63,336 bases of DNA from Clostridiales bacterium. Its GTDB lineage: Bacteria > Bacillota > Clostridia > Oscillospirales > Oscillospiraceae. Where the stretch lies: NCBI GenBank assembly GCA_022787565.1, contig JALFVN010000011.1:1-63336 (forward strand). Reading direction: 5' to 3'. The position numbers and the translations under genes are program-made. The notes below the pieces were generated by a model. That model searched no databases. It was not told the DNA's origin and saw nothing but the letters and a program-made list of their open reading frames with translations. Shown here one piece after another: positions 50,746 to 59,817 of the stretch (the stretch's first letter is position 1; each line of letters begins with the position of its first letter).

Positions 50746-51312
50746 ATGGATAGCTGGGAGAAACTAAAGGCCGAATGTGCCGCCTGCCGGAACTGCGCCC
50801 TCTGTCAGACCAGGCACAATCTGGTTTTCGGCGTGGGCCGGGAGGACGCCGAGGTCATGTTCATCGGCGAAGGCCCCGGCGAGCAGGAGGATCTGAAGGG
50901 CGAGCCTTTTGTGGGCCCTGCCGGGAAGCTCCTGGACACCATGCTGGAGATCATTGACCTGGACAGGAGTAAAGTGTATATTGCCAACATGGTCAAATGC
51001 CGCCCGCCCCGGAACCGGGATCCGCAGAATACGGAGCAGGACGCCTGTTCCGGCTGGCTGCGCCGTCAGATCGCGCTGGCAGACCCAAAGATCATTGTCT
51101 GTCTGGGCCGTATCGCCGCAATGGGCATGATCGACCCGGAATTTCGCATCACAAGAGAGCATGGGCAGTGGTTTGAACGGGACGGCCGCATGTTCATGGC
51201 CACCTACCATCCCTCCGCCCTGCTGCGAGACCCGTCAAAACGGCCCGAGGCCTTTGAGGATCTGCGGGAGCTGCGGAGCAAAATACGGCAAATCTGCCGC
51301 AAAACTTACTGA
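50746..51312 (+). CDS. Uracil-DNA glycosylase, family 4 (iron-sulfur type)
   Basis: A 188-aa protein. N-terminal CAACRNCALC supplies two iron-sulfur Cys, with two more (CRP..., C in SGWL region) later. The active-site loops GEGPGEQEDLKGEPFVGPAGKLLD and HPSALLR are present. It removes uracil from DNA. Starts 3 nt after cca. Confidence 0.92.
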   Translation: MDSWEKLKAECAACRNCALCQTRHNLVFGVGREDAEVMFIGEGPGEQEDLKGEPFVGPAGKLLDTMLEIIDLDRSKVYIANMVKCRPPRNRDPQNTEQDACSGWLRRQIALADPKIIVCLGRIAAMGMIDPEFRITREHGQWFERDGRMFMATYHPSALLRDPSKRPEAFEDLRELRSKIRQICRKTY

Positions 51313-51326
51313 AAAGGCAATTTTTT

Positions 51327-52229
51327 ATGGTACAATTCAAAACCGTCACCCTCCGGGACAAGGCCTGGGTGGATGAGATCGTCATGGCCGAGAACAGCCC
51401 CAGCGCGGACTACAATTTCGGCAACATCTATATCTGGGACAAGCATTATCGCCAGCTTATCTGCCGCCTGGGCGGTCGTATGCTCACCAAGCTGCGCTAC
51501 GAGGGCAAGCCCACCTTTGTTTTTCCCATCGGCACCGGGCCTCTGCGCCCGGCCATTGAGGCGCTGCGGGAATTTGCCGCCTTCAAGGGCTATCCTTTCC
51601 GCCTGCGGGGCCTGACAGAGAAGCACATACAGCAGCTTGAGGCGGAATACCCGGGCTGCTTTGAATATACGGAGGACGTGGACTGCGCGGACTATATTTA
51701 CCGGGCGGACAAACTCTCCACCTATTCGGGCAAGGCCCTCCACGGCAAGAAAAACCACTGCAACCGCTTTGAAGCGGAAAACGACTGGGATTTTGTCCCC
51801 CTGACCCGGGAACTGATCCCCGGCTGTCTGGACATGCTGGACCTGTGGTCCGAAGAAAACGCCCAGCGGCTGGACAAAAGCATCGCCTTTGAGCACGACG
51901 CCATCATCCGGGCCTTTGCCGCCTTCGAGCAGCTTGGTCTGAAGGGGGGCGTGCTCCGTATCTCCGGCAGGATCGTGGGCTTCACCGTGGGCGAATTTGC
52001 CTGCCCGAACACCTTTAATGTACATTTTGAAAAGGCGGAGGCGGACATCAACGGCGCCTATCCCATGGTGTGCCGGGAACTCACCCGGATGCTGATGGCA
52101 AAATACCCGCAGCTTGTGTACATGAACCGGGAGGACGACATGGGATTGGAACCCCTGCGCCAGTCCAAGCTGTCCTACAAGCCGGAATACCTGCTGAAAA
52201 AATACACTGCGGGGTGGATAAATGCCTGA
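51327..52229 (+). CDS. DUF2156 protein (lysyltransferase-like GNAT fold)
   Basis: A 300-aa protein of the DUF2156 family, whose fold is a double GNAT as in the catalytic domain of phosphatidylglycerol lysyltransferase (MprF). Visible family features are TYSGKALHGKKNHCNRF and the C-terminal INREDDMGLEPLRQSKLSYKPEYLL-type ending. There is no membrane part, so it is not MprF itself; an aminoacyl or acyl transfer role is inference. It overlaps the next gene by 8 nt. Confidence 0.85.
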   Translation: MVQFKTVTLRDKAWVDEIVMAENSPSADYNFGNIYIWDKHYRQLICRLGGRMLTKLRYEGKPTFVFPIGTGPLRPAIEALREFAAFKGYPFRLRGLTEKHIQQLEAEYPGCFEYTEDVDCADYIYRADKLSTYSGKALHGKKNHCNRFEAENDWDFVPLTRELIPGCLDMLDLWSEENAQRLDKSIAFEHDAIIRAFAAFEQLGLKGGVLRISGRIVGFTVGEFACPNTFNVHFEKAEADINGAYPMVCRELTRMLMAKYPQLVYMNREDDMGLEPLRQSKLSYKPEYLLKKYTAGWINA

Positions 52230-53034
52230 ATTCAACATCCGGGAATACAAAAGGGAGGATATCCCCGCCCTTAGCCGCCTGTGGGAAAAGACCTTTGGGG
52301 ACAGCCCGGAGCTGATCGCGGAATTTTTCCGTCTGCTGCCCGGCATGGGCACGGGCCTTACGGCGGTGCAAAACGGGAAAATCGTGGGCGCCGCCTATGT
52401 GATTATGGGCATGGAGCTGACCGGCGGTGAACTTGCCCCCGTGCCGGGCGCATATATTTACGCCGTGGCCGTGGAGGAATGCTGCCGCGGTCTGGGCGCC
52501 GGAGGCGCGCTGACCCGGGCAGCCCGGGATGCGGGTCTGCGCCGGGGTGCAGCCTTTGTGTGTACTCTGCCCGCAAGCGACAGTCTGTACGGCTGGTACA
52601 GGGAGCTTCTGGGCGTGGAGCCGGTTCTGTTTCGCCGCACGTTCCGCTCAGACTGCGCGGCGCGTGAGCCGGTAATGCCGGTGAGCGTCACGGAATATAT
52701 GCGCCGGCGGGAAGCTGTTCTGCGTGGGCAGCCCCATCTGCGCCTGTCCTCCCCAGCCCTTGAATTCCAGTACCGGCTCTGCAAGGCCTACGGCGGCGGC
52801 TTTTTTGCCGTGGGCAGCGGCATCTGCGCCGCCTATCTGGACGGGGAGACCGCCCTCATCCGGGAGCTGCTGATGGACGGGGAAAATCATTACGCTGCCG
52901 CGGCCTCGATAGGCGCAGCGATGGGCGCAAAGGATTTTATTCTGTACAGTCCTGCCCCGGAGGGTGAGCCCTATATCGCCGCCCTTCCCGGCTCCGTACC
53001 GGCCGGCTGTGTATGGAACCTGTCTTTTGACTGA
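52222..53034 (+). CDS. GNAT family acetyltransferase
   Basis: A 270-aa protein. The N-terminal GNAT domain shows IREYKREDIPALSRLW and, as acetyl-CoA motif, VAVEECCRGLGAGGALTRAA (about 80-100). The C-terminal half is divergent, as in two-domain Eis-like or MshD-like GNATs. Substrate unknown. Coupled to DUF2156, which may point to a shared acyl-transfer process. Confidence 0.85.
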   Translation: MPEFNIREYKREDIPALSRLWEKTFGDSPELIAEFFRLLPGMGTGLTAVQNGKIVGAAYVIMGMELTGGELAPVPGAYIYAVAVEECCRGLGAGGALTRAARDAGLRRGAAFVCTLPASDSLYGWYRELLGVEPVLFRRTFRSDCAAREPVMPVSVTEYMRRREAVLRGQPHLRLSSPALEFQYRLCKAYGGGFFAVGSGICAAYLDGETALIRELLMDGENHYAAAASIGAAMGAKDFILYSPAPEGEPYIAALPGSVPAGCVWNLSFD

Positions 53035-53165
53035 TGAACTTAAAAAAATTAATTTTGTATTTTACATTTTTGTAACACAATGGGTGTTTTTTACGAAACA
53101 ACTGTGGGGTATTATCATACTCGCAAGTAACAGTTTTTCATCTTTTTCATTTTGTCCTCAACCAT

Positions 53166-53206
53166 ATAAACAAAACGGAGCAGCCTGGCTGCTCCGTTTT
53201 GTTTAT
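53166..53206. terminator. Strong bidirectional terminator before murT
   Basis: A perfect 19-bp stem (53166-53184 with 53188-53206) with loop CTG and A/T-rich flanks. It ends the cca-to-GNAT unit, 130 nt past the last stop. The A/T-rich stretch between (53035-53165) has no gene; a small RNA that ends in this hairpin is possible, but no good promoter was found. Confidence 0.9.
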
Positions 53207-53212
53207 GCTCAC

Positions 53213-53241
53213 TTGCCAGCCGGGTGGAGCCGTGGTATAAT
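53213..53241 (+). promoter_or_regulatory. Promoter of murT-gatD
   Basis: TTGCCA (53213-53218), 17-nt spacer, perfect TATAAT (53236-53241). Confidence 0.8.
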
Positions 53242-53300
53242 AATTTCTCATTTTATTTCATAAACAAGTACTATATATTTATAATCTGGAGCACAACACT

Positions 53301-54674
53301 ATGAATCTGAGAGCCATACTCGCCATTCTTCTCTGCAAGGCCCTGCGCCTTGTTTCCCGCCTGCTGCACCGTGGCGGCACCGCCATGCCCGGCCGCTGGG
53401 CGCTGAAGGTCTGCCCTGATCTGCTGGAGTTATTGGCAAAAGACGTGAAAAGCGTGGCCATCACCGGCACCAACGGCAAAACCACCAGTTCCCGCATGAT
53501 CGAACAGGCCTTTTCCGAAAAGGGCCTGAACTACTTTGCCAACCGCTCCGGCGCAAACCTGATCAGCGGCATCACCACGGAATTTGTAATGAACGCCGGC
53601 CTTACCGGCCGTCCCCGGAAGGAGTACGCCGTGATCGAGTGCGACGAGGCCGCGGCCCGGAAGGTGTTTTCTCAGTTAAAGCCCAAGGTTGTGGTGGTCA
53701 CCAACCTGTTCCGTGACCAGCTGGACCGTTACGGCGAGGTGACCCACACCCTGGAAAACATCCGGGTGGCCATGCAGGGCGCGCCGGAGGCGGTGCTCTG
53801 CCTGAACGCGGACTGCTCACTGACCGCCTCCCTGGCAGACGACCTGCCCAACAAAGTGGTCTATTTCGGCATTGACCGGGGCGCGGCCCCCTCCCGGCCC
53901 AAGCCTGAGATCTCCGACGCCACCCACTGTATCCGCTGCAAAACCGAATATGAATACGATTATATCAGCTACGGCCATCTGGGTGGCTTCCGCTGCCCCA
54001 AGTGCGGCTACCGCCGCCGCAAGGCGGACTTTGCCGTCACCGACATCACCGAACAGCGCCCTGACGGCAGCACCGTCGTTATGGACATCCAGGGGGAAAA
54101 GCGCATTGTCAACGTGAATCTGCCTGCCATGTACAACATCTATAACGCCGTGGGCGCAGTCACCGCGGCGGTGGAGATGGGCCTTGACGCAGACACGGCG
54201 GTGAAGGCCCTGGCGGACTTCCGGTGCGGCTTCGGGCGCATGGAGCAGTTCAGCCTGGGTAAGGGCGGCACCAGAATGATGCTGGTGAAAAATCCTGCCG
54301 GCTGCAACCAGGTGATCGAATTTTTAGAGAACATCAAGGAAAAGTTCATTCTGGTCGTCTGCCTCAACGACCGGGGCGCCGACGGCACCGACGTGTCCTG
54401 GATCTGGGACGCGGATTTTGAGGGGCTGACCACGCTTGGCGGCTATCTGGACCGGGTGATCGTCTCCGGCGACCGGGCCGGTGACATGCGGGTGCGCATC
54501 AAGTACGCCGGGATCCCCGACGAACACATCAGCATGCAGCGAAATTACGAGGAACTGGTCAGATGGATCGGGCAGCAGGATATGCCGGTATTCATCATGC
54601 CCACCTATACCGCCATGCTGGAGCTGCGGCAGGTCGTGATCCGGCACTGCGGCGGCGCGGATTTCTGGGAATAA
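53301..54674 (+). CDS. murT: Lipid II isoglutaminyl synthase, Mur-ligase subunit MurT
   Basis: A 457-aa Mur-ligase-like protein: GTNGKTTSSRMIEQAF ATP loop (about 55-70), a zinc ribbon unique to MurT with paired Cys (CIRCKTEYEYDY and CPKCGYRR, about 212-240), and the C-terminal DUF1727 domain. With GatD it amidates the alpha-carboxyl of D-Glu in lipid II. GatD follows 12 nt downstream. Confidence 0.95.
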   Translation: MNLRAILAILLCKALRLVSRLLHRGGTAMPGRWALKVCPDLLELLAKDVKSVAITGTNGKTTSSRMIEQAFSEKGLNYFANRSGANLISGITTEFVMNAGLTGRPRKEYAVIECDEAAARKVFSQLKPKVVVVTNLFRDQLDRYGEVTHTLENIRVAMQGAPEAVLCLNADCSLTASLADDLPNKVVYFGIDRGAAPSRPKPEISDATHCIRCKTEYEYDYISYGHLGGFRCPKCGYRRRKADFAVTDITEQRPDGSTVVMDIQGEKRIVNVNLPAMYNIYNAVGAVTAAVEMGLDADTAVKALADFRCGFGRMEQFSLGKGGTRMMLVKNPAGCNQVIEFLENIKEKFILVVCLNDRGADGTDVSWIWDADFEGLTTLGGYLDRVIVSGDRAGDMRVRIKYAGIPDEHISMQRNYEELVRWIGQQDMPVFIMPTYTAMLELRQVVIRHCGGADFWE

Positions 54675-54686
54675 GGAGGGGCGGAA

Positions 54687-55412
54687 ATGGAACTGAAGAT
54701 CTGCCACATGTACCCCGACGTGCTGAACCTTTACGGTGACAGGGGCAATGTAATGTGCATGACAAAGCGCCTGCAGTGGCGCGGAATAGAGGCCAGCGTC
54801 ACCAAGCTGCCCATCGGCGCGGAGAAGAGCCTTGCCGGCTTTGACCTGGTATTCATCGGCGGCGGGCAGGATTTTGAACAGCAGGTGCTGCTGGAGGATC
54901 TGCACCGGGGCAAGGACCGGGAGATCATCGCCGCCATTGAGGACGGGGTCACCTTTCTGACCATCTGCGGCGGCTTTCAGATGCTGGGCAGCTACTATGA
55001 GACCTATGACGGCAAACGCTGCGATTTTATCGGAGCGCTGGATCTGTACACTGTCGGTTCAAAGACCCGCATGATCGGCAACTATAAATTCCAGTGCGGC
55101 CCCGACGCCGGCGGCAGCGTGGTAGTGGGCTTTGAAAACCACAGCGGCAAGACCAGACTGGGCAGCGGCGTAAAGCCGCTGGGCACGGTGCTGGCCGGTT
55201 ACGGCAATAACGGCGAGGACAAGACCGAGGGCGTACACTATAAAAACGTGTTCGGTACTTACAGCCACGGCCCCCTGCTGCCCAAAAACCCGGCGTTCTG
55301 CGATTTTATGCTGAAAACCGCCCTTGCGCGCAAATACGGCCGGGCGGAACTTGCGCCTCTGGACGACAAGGCGGAACTTTTCGCCCACGACGAGATGTGC
55401 GCGAAGCTGTAA
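54687..55412 (+). CDS. gatD: Lipid II isoglutaminyl synthase, glutaminase subunit GatD
   Basis: A 241-aa class I glutamine amidotransferase (CobB/CobQ-like). The nucleophile Cys is in LTICGGFQMLG and the His in GTYSHGPLLPKNP. It feeds ammonia to MurT. It starts with the typical LKICHMYPDVLNLYGDRGN. The murT-gatD pair marks a Gram-positive cell wall. Confidence 0.95.
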   Translation: MELKICHMYPDVLNLYGDRGNVMCMTKRLQWRGIEASVTKLPIGAEKSLAGFDLVFIGGGQDFEQQVLLEDLHRGKDREIIAAIEDGVTFLTICGGFQMLGSYYETYDGKRCDFIGALDLYTVGSKTRMIGNYKFQCGPDAGGSVVVGFENHSGKTRLGSGVKPLGTVLAGYGNNGEDKTEGVHYKNVFGTYSHGPLLPKNPAFCDFMLKTALARKYGRAELAPLDDKAELFAHDEMCAKL

Positions 55413-55425
55413 AGGGGAAGCACAA

Positions 55426-56694
55426 ATGATACGCTTTTTCAACGGAAGAACCCTCCGCTTCGGCGGCGGGATGAGAATAACCGAAGATGAAGTCTGGGTG
55501 GACGGCGGCAGCATCGTCCATGTGGGCCCCGCGCCGGAGGCGCTGCCTGAATTTCAGCGGCAGATCGACCTGAAGGGCGATCTGCTGATTCCCGGCTTCA
55601 AAGACGCCCACACCCACACCGCCATGACCTTCCTCCGCTCTCTGGCGGACGACATGCCTCTGGACAAGTGGCTCAGCGAACAGGTCTGGCCCAACGAGGC
55701 GAAGCTCACCGGCGAGGCTGTGTACTGCTTTACCCGGCTTGGTATTCTGGAATACCTGTCCGGCGGCATCACCTCCGCCTTTGACATGTATGTAAAAAAC
55801 GATTCTTACGCCCAGGCCTGTATCGACTCCGGCTTTCGCACGGTGATCTGCTCCGGGCTGAACAATTTTGACGCGGACCCGGAGAATATTGAGCGGGAAT
55901 ACCTGAAATTCAACCATCTGCATGAGCTTGTCTCCTATGCGCTGGGCATCCACGCGGAGTATACCACCTGCATGGAGCGGATGGAGTATATGGCCTCTCT
56001 GGCGGAGAAGTATCAGGCCCCCTGCTACATGCACTGTGCCGAGACGAAAAACGAGGTGGAGGGCTGTATCGAGCGCTATGGGCTGACCCCACCCCAGCTT
56101 CTGGACAGGGTGGGCCTTTTCCGCTATGGCGGCGGCGGCTTCCACTGCACCTGGATGAGTGAAGAGGATGTCTCCCTTTTTGCCCGGAAGGGCCTTTGGG
56201 CCGTTACCAACCCCGCCTCCAATCTGAAGCTGGCCAGCGGCATCGCCCCCATCGCCCGTATGCAGCGCGCCGGGGTGAAGCTCGCCATCGGTACCGACGG
56301 GGCGGGCAGCAACAACGCCCTGGACATGTTCCGGGAGATGTATCTGGTCACCGCTCTGCAAAAATACGCGGAGGACGACGCCTCCGCCTGCCCTGCCGAC
56401 ACCGTGCTGGAGATGGCCTGTGCAGGCGGCGCCCGGGCCATGGGCCTTTCCTGCTGCGACGATATCGCCCCCGGCAAGAAGGCCGACCTGGCGGTGATCG
56501 ACCTGCACCGGCCCAACATGCAGCCGCTGAACAATATCGGCAAAAATCTGGTCTACGCCGGTTCCAAGGAGAATGTGCGCCTGACCATGGTCAACGGCAA
56601 GGTTTTGTATGAAAACGGGGAGTTTTTCATCGGCGGGGAGCCGGAGCGCATCTATGCAGAAGCAAATGACTTCATGCGGAGGCTGAGAGCATGA
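55426..56694 (+). CDS. Amidohydrolase, MTA/SAH-deaminase-like
   Basis: A 422-aa metal-dependent hydrolase. Metal ligands are seen at DAHTHT (HxH, about 57-62), HCAETKNEVE, FHCTWMS and GTDGAGSNNALD. The pattern is that of 5'-methylthioadenosine / S-adenosylhomocysteine deaminases and related chlorohydrolase-type enzymes. ATG at 55426 follows AAAGGGGAAG. It sits 13 nt behind gatD and overlaps the PHP gene by ATGA. The exact substrate is not certain. Confidence 0.85.
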   Translation: MIRFFNGRTLRFGGGMRITEDEVWVDGGSIVHVGPAPEALPEFQRQIDLKGDLLIPGFKDAHTHTAMTFLRSLADDMPLDKWLSEQVWPNEAKLTGEAVYCFTRLGILEYLSGGITSAFDMYVKNDSYAQACIDSGFRTVICSGLNNFDADPENIEREYLKFNHLHELVSYALGIHAEYTTCMERMEYMASLAEKYQAPCYMHCAETKNEVEGCIERYGLTPPQLLDRVGLFRYGGGGFHCTWMSEEDVSLFARKGLWAVTNPASNLKLASGIAPIARMQRAGVKLAIGTDGAGSNNALDMFREMYLVTALQKYAEDDASACPADTVLEMACAGGARAMGLSCCDDIAPGKKADLAVIDLHRPNMQPLNNIGKNLVYAGSKENVRLTMVNGKVLYENGEFFIGGEPERIYAEANDFMRRLRA

Positions 56695-57530
56695 AAAGGA
56701 TCGACCTGCATGTACACACCACCGCCTCCGACGGCACAGCAAGCCCGGCGGAGGCGGTGAGACTGGCAAGGGAGGCCGGTCTTTCGGCCATTGCCATCAC
56801 CGACCACGACACGGTCTCCGGCTATGCCGAGGCCGCCGAAGCCGGGGAAAAATATGGCGTAGAGGTGGTTCCCGGCATCGAGATCAGCACAAAATACGGC
56901 CGGGCAGTGCACATTCTGGGCTATTATATCGACCCTGATTCGGACAAGCTGGCCCCGGTGCTGGAATGGGTAGTACACGACCGGGACGAGCGCAACCGGA
57001 AAATGGCGGAGCTGATGGCAGCGGATGGGCTGCCCGTCAGCTACGAGGAGATGCACCGCCGCTTCGGCGCGGTGATCGGCCGGCCCCACTTTGCCGAGGT
57101 GCTGGTGGAGCTGGGTCTTGCCAGAGATATCCGGGACGCCTTTGACCGCTATGTGGAAAAGGGGCAGAAATATTACCTGCCCAGGAACTTTCTCAGCATT
57201 GAGCGCTCCATTGAGATCATCCGGGAGGCCGGCGGCGTTCCGGTCCTGGCCCATCCCTTCCAGTACAAGCTGGACGACGCGGGACTTCGGGAGCTGATCG
57301 GGCACTGCATGGAGAGCGGCCTGCAGGGCATGGAGTGCCGCTACTCCGGTTACAGTGTGGAACAGAGCAAATACCTGGGCCGTCTGGCGGAGGAATACGG
57401 ACTGATCAAAACCGGCGGCAGCGATTTTCACGGGGATAACAAAAAGCACATCTCCATCGGTACCGGCACCGGCGGGCTGGACGTGCCCTATAAATATCTG
57501 GAAAGGCTGCGCCAAGCCGCCGGATGCTGA
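56691..57530 (+). CDS. PHP-domain phosphoesterase (RNase AM / pAp-phosphatase type)
   Basis: A 279-aa PHP protein. Metal-binding motifs IDLHVHTTASDG, ITDHDTVSGY, VLAHPFQ and GSDFHGDNK are all present. The family (YciV/TrpH) hydrolyses 3',5'-nucleotide bisphosphates or short 5' RNA ends. It overlaps the upstream amidohydrolase gene by ATGA. Confidence 0.9.
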   Translation: MKRIDLHVHTTASDGTASPAEAVRLAREAGLSAIAITDHDTVSGYAEAAEAGEKYGVEVVPGIEISTKYGRAVHILGYYIDPDSDKLAPVLEWVVHDRDERNRKMAELMAADGLPVSYEEMHRRFGAVIGRPHFAEVLVELGLARDIRDAFDRYVEKGQKYYLPRNFLSIERSIEIIREAGGVPVLAHPFQYKLDDAGLRELIGHCMESGLQGMECRYSGYSVEQSKYLGRLAEEYGLIKTGGSDFHGDNKKHISIGTGTGGLDVPYKYLERLRQAAGC

Positions 57531-57564
57531 GCCTTTCCGGACGGGATAAATTGCGGGAGGTTTT

Positions 57565-58221
57565 ATGGACGCCTATATAAGAGAGCAGCTTCTCCCCATC
57601 TGGGATTACATGCACATGAATATGGCGCTGTCACGGGCCGACTGTATTGTGGGCTTTGGCTGTTATAACGACGACATCGCCCTCCGCTGCGCGGAGTTGT
57701 ATCACCAGGGCTGGGCGCCGAAGCTGCTGTTTACCGGCGGTCTGGGGCGCAACACCCTGGGTCTCTGGGCGGAGAGCGAGGCTGCCCGCTTCGGCCGGAT
57801 CGCCCTTGTCCGGGGCGTGCCGGAAAAAGACCTGATTTTGGAGGACAAGGCCTCCAATTCCGCAGAAAACATCCTGTTCACCCGGAGAAAACTGGAGGAG
57901 CTGGGGCTTCCCTGCGGAAAAATCATCGCCGTACACAAGCCGTTCATGGAACGCAGGCTCTACGCCGCACTGAAGGTCTACTGGCCCGATGTGGAGGCGG
58001 TGCTGACCTCTCCGCAGTTGGATCTGGATGAATATGTCGCCCGCTCCGTGGCCCAGGGGCTCAGCGAGCAGACCGTGATTGACGTGATTGTGGGAGACTT
58101 TCAGCGCATGGAGGTCTATGCGCAAAGAGGCTATCAGATCCCCCAGTTCATCCCGCCTCAGGTCAGGCGCTGCTTTGATGCTCTTGTGGCCGCAGGCTGC
58201 ACCAGTGAGCTTGTGACTTGA
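57565..58221 (+). CDS. DUF218 (YdcF-like) protein
   Basis: A 218-aa soluble protein of the DUF218 family: IVGFGCYND at the N-terminus, LLFTGGLGRNT and the ASNSAENILFTRRKL motif typical of YdcF/SanA. No membrane helix. E. coli YdcF binds S-adenosylmethionine; ElyC and SanA act in the envelope. Last gene of the murT unit. Function unknown here. Confidence 0.85.
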   Translation: MDAYIREQLLPIWDYMHMNMALSRADCIVGFGCYNDDIALRCAELYHQGWAPKLLFTGGLGRNTLGLWAESEAARFGRIALVRGVPEKDLILEDKASNSAENILFTRRKLEELGLPCGKIIAVHKPFMERRLYAALKVYWPDVEAVLTSPQLDLDEYVARSVAQGLSEQTVIDVIVGDFQRMEVYAQRGYQIPQFIPPQVRRCFDALVAAGCTSELVT

Positions 58222-58224
58222 CGG

Positions 58225-58253
58225 TTGACAAGCGAAAACCGATGTGTTAGACT
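58225..58253 (+). promoter_or_regulatory. Promoter upstream of the carAB leader
   Basis: TTGACA (58225-58230), 17-nt spacer, TAGACT (58248-58253). The -35 starts 4 nt past the DUF218 stop. Transcription would begin near 58260, leaving a 460-nt leader before carA. Confidence 0.6.
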
Positions 58254-58551
58254 ATGCAAAATTGATTTTTAAGACGATACGGGATATCGGCAAGATCGAG
58301 CTATAAGGGCCTTGGCGCGGCTGTCCGCGCCGGTATTTGGCGCGCTCGCTCTGCCGGTTTCCGGCGGGGCTTTTGTTTTGCCCGGAGGAATGGTGACGGT
58401 AATGAGCGCAGCAAGCAGAGTACAGACCGGCCTTTTTCCCGCGCAGCAGGCGTATTTTTCGCAGGCTGCGCCGATCATCGTTTTTTCTCTTCCCGACCTG
58501 GCAGAGCGTTTTAATCGCTTTGCCGGCCGGGATTTTACTTTTACTAGACTC
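58254..58551 (+). other. Structured leader of carAB with candidate attenuator
   Basis: Hairpins in order: CGATA/TATCG (58275-58289), GGCGCGG/CCGCGCC (58314-58331) and GCCGG/CCGGC (58353-58365) followed by GGGG and CTTTTGTTTT, which looks like a terminator. A 55-codon frame begins at ATG 58390 behind GGAGGA and runs to 58557 into the repeat; its product is not recognised. No PyrR-binding consensus or known riboswitch was recognised. Confidence 0.4.
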
Positions 58552-58702
58552 CCATAAAAAGTAGACAAAGTCTACTTTTTATAGCGCGTCAGCGCGTCGG
58601 AGTCTGCATGAGACGTCTTCTGCACATTTCGTGCAGAAGGGCGACGCTTCAAGCGGCGCCTTTTCGATAAAAAGTAGACACTTTTTATCGAAAAATAGTA
58701 TT
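58552..58702 (+). repeat. Hairpin-bracketed repeat, family C, copy 2
   Basis: Related to 363-500. The left hairpin is a perfect 13-bp stem (58554-58566 with 58570-58582). The right is a 15-bp stem (58661-58675 with 58680-58694) around AGAC, where copy 1 has GTCT. A central stem CTTCTGCAC/GTGCAGAAG (58617-58639) is present. It ends 17 nt before the carA start, so it separates leader and gene. Confidence 0.75.
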
Positions 58703-58719
58703 ATCGGGAGGGATAAGCA

Positions 58720-59817
58720 ATGCTGAAGGAATTTGACAGGAAGCTGGTTCTGGAGGACGGCGCCGAGTACTACGGCTTCGGCTTCGGCGACAAAGGGGAC
58801 GCAGTGACGGAGATCGTTTTCAACACCTCCATGGTGGGCTATCAGGAGATCGTGTCAGACCCCTCATACACCTACCAGACCGTGGTGATGACCTACCCGC
58901 TGATCGGCAACTACGGCATGGCGGACGAGGATTTTGAGACCAGGATCCCCACCATCGGCGGCCTTGTGGTTCGGGATTACAACGACTCCCCCTCCAACTT
59001 CCGCTACACCAAAACCCTGTCCGAGATCATGGAGGAGTGCCGCATCCCCGGCATTTACGGCGTGGACACCAGAAAGCTGGCCCGCTCTATCCGCGATATC
59101 GGCAGCCGAAAAGCCATTCTCACCGCCGCAGACGCCCCTCACGAGGAGGCCATGAGTATTCTGGCCGCCACCGCCCTGCGGCGGGACGGTGTAGCCAAGG
59201 TCAGCTGCAAAAAGCGCTGGTATTCCCGCACGCCCAACCCCAATTTCAACGTGGTGGCGGTGGACTGCGGCATCAAGCTGAACATCATCCGCTCTCTGAA
59301 CGCCAGAGGCTGCAATGTGACCGTGGTGCCCTGGAATACCTCGGCGGAAGAGGTGATGAAGATGAAGCCCGACGGGCTCTTCCTCTCCAACGGTCCCGGC
59401 GACCCCCAGGACGTGCAGCCGGTGATTGAGCTGGTAAAGCAGCTTCGCGGCAGACTCCCCATTTTCGGCATCTGCCTGGGCCACCAGATGATCAGTCTGG
59501 CCTACGGCGCGGAGACCTACAAGCTGAAATTCGGCCACAGGGGCGGCAACCATCCTGTGCGGAATCTGGACACAGGAAAGATCGAGATCACCTCCCAGAA
59601 CCACTCTTACGCCGTGTCGGAAAAGAGCCTTGAGGGCACCGGCCTCACTGCCACTCACATCAATCTGCTGGACGGCACGGTGGAGGGCGTAAAGTGCGAA
59701 AAGGACAGGATCTTCAGCGTCCAGTACCATCCGGAAAGCGCCCCCGGTCCCCAGGACAGCGCCTATTTGTTTGACCGCTTTATTGCTTTGATGAAGGAGG
59801 CCAGGGAAAATGCCTAA
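58720..59817 (+). CDS. carA: Carbamoyl-phosphate synthase small subunit
   Basis: A 365-aa glutamine amidotransferase subunit. The catalytic Cys is in FGICLGHQM, the His/Glu in [13 protein letters not shown]-terminal part: [23 protein letters not shown]. It supplies ammonia for carbamoyl phosphate (pyrimidines, arginine). Start follows GGGAGGG. The stop overlaps carB by 8 nt. Confidence 0.97.
   Translation: MLKEFDRKLVLEDGAEYYGFGFGDKGDAVTEIVFNTSMVGYQEIVSDPSYTYQTVVMTYPLIGNYGMADEDFETRIPTIGGLVVRDYNDSPSNFRYTKTLSEIMEECRIPGIYGVDTRKLARSIRDIGSRKAILTAADAPHEEAMSILAATALRRDGVAKVSCKKRWYSRTPNPNFNVVAVDCGIKLNIIRSLNARGCNVTVVPWNTSAEEVMKMKPDGLFLSNGPGDPQDVQPVIELVKQLRGRLPIFGICLGHQMISLAYGAETYKLKFGHRGGNHPVRNLDTGKIEITSQNHSYAVSEKSLEGTGLTATHINLLDGTVEGVKCEKDRIFSVQYHPESAPGPQDSAYLFDRFIALMKEARENA

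Noticed and set aside
58269-58568. 99-codon minus-strand ORF upstream of carA
   Set aside because: It begins inside a family C repeat and runs against the leader hairpins; composition is not protein-like.
58681-58719. Promoter for carA at the right end of the family C repeat (TAGTAT/TATTAT)
   Set aside because: No good -35 at the right distance, and the transcript start would fall within the ribosome site.
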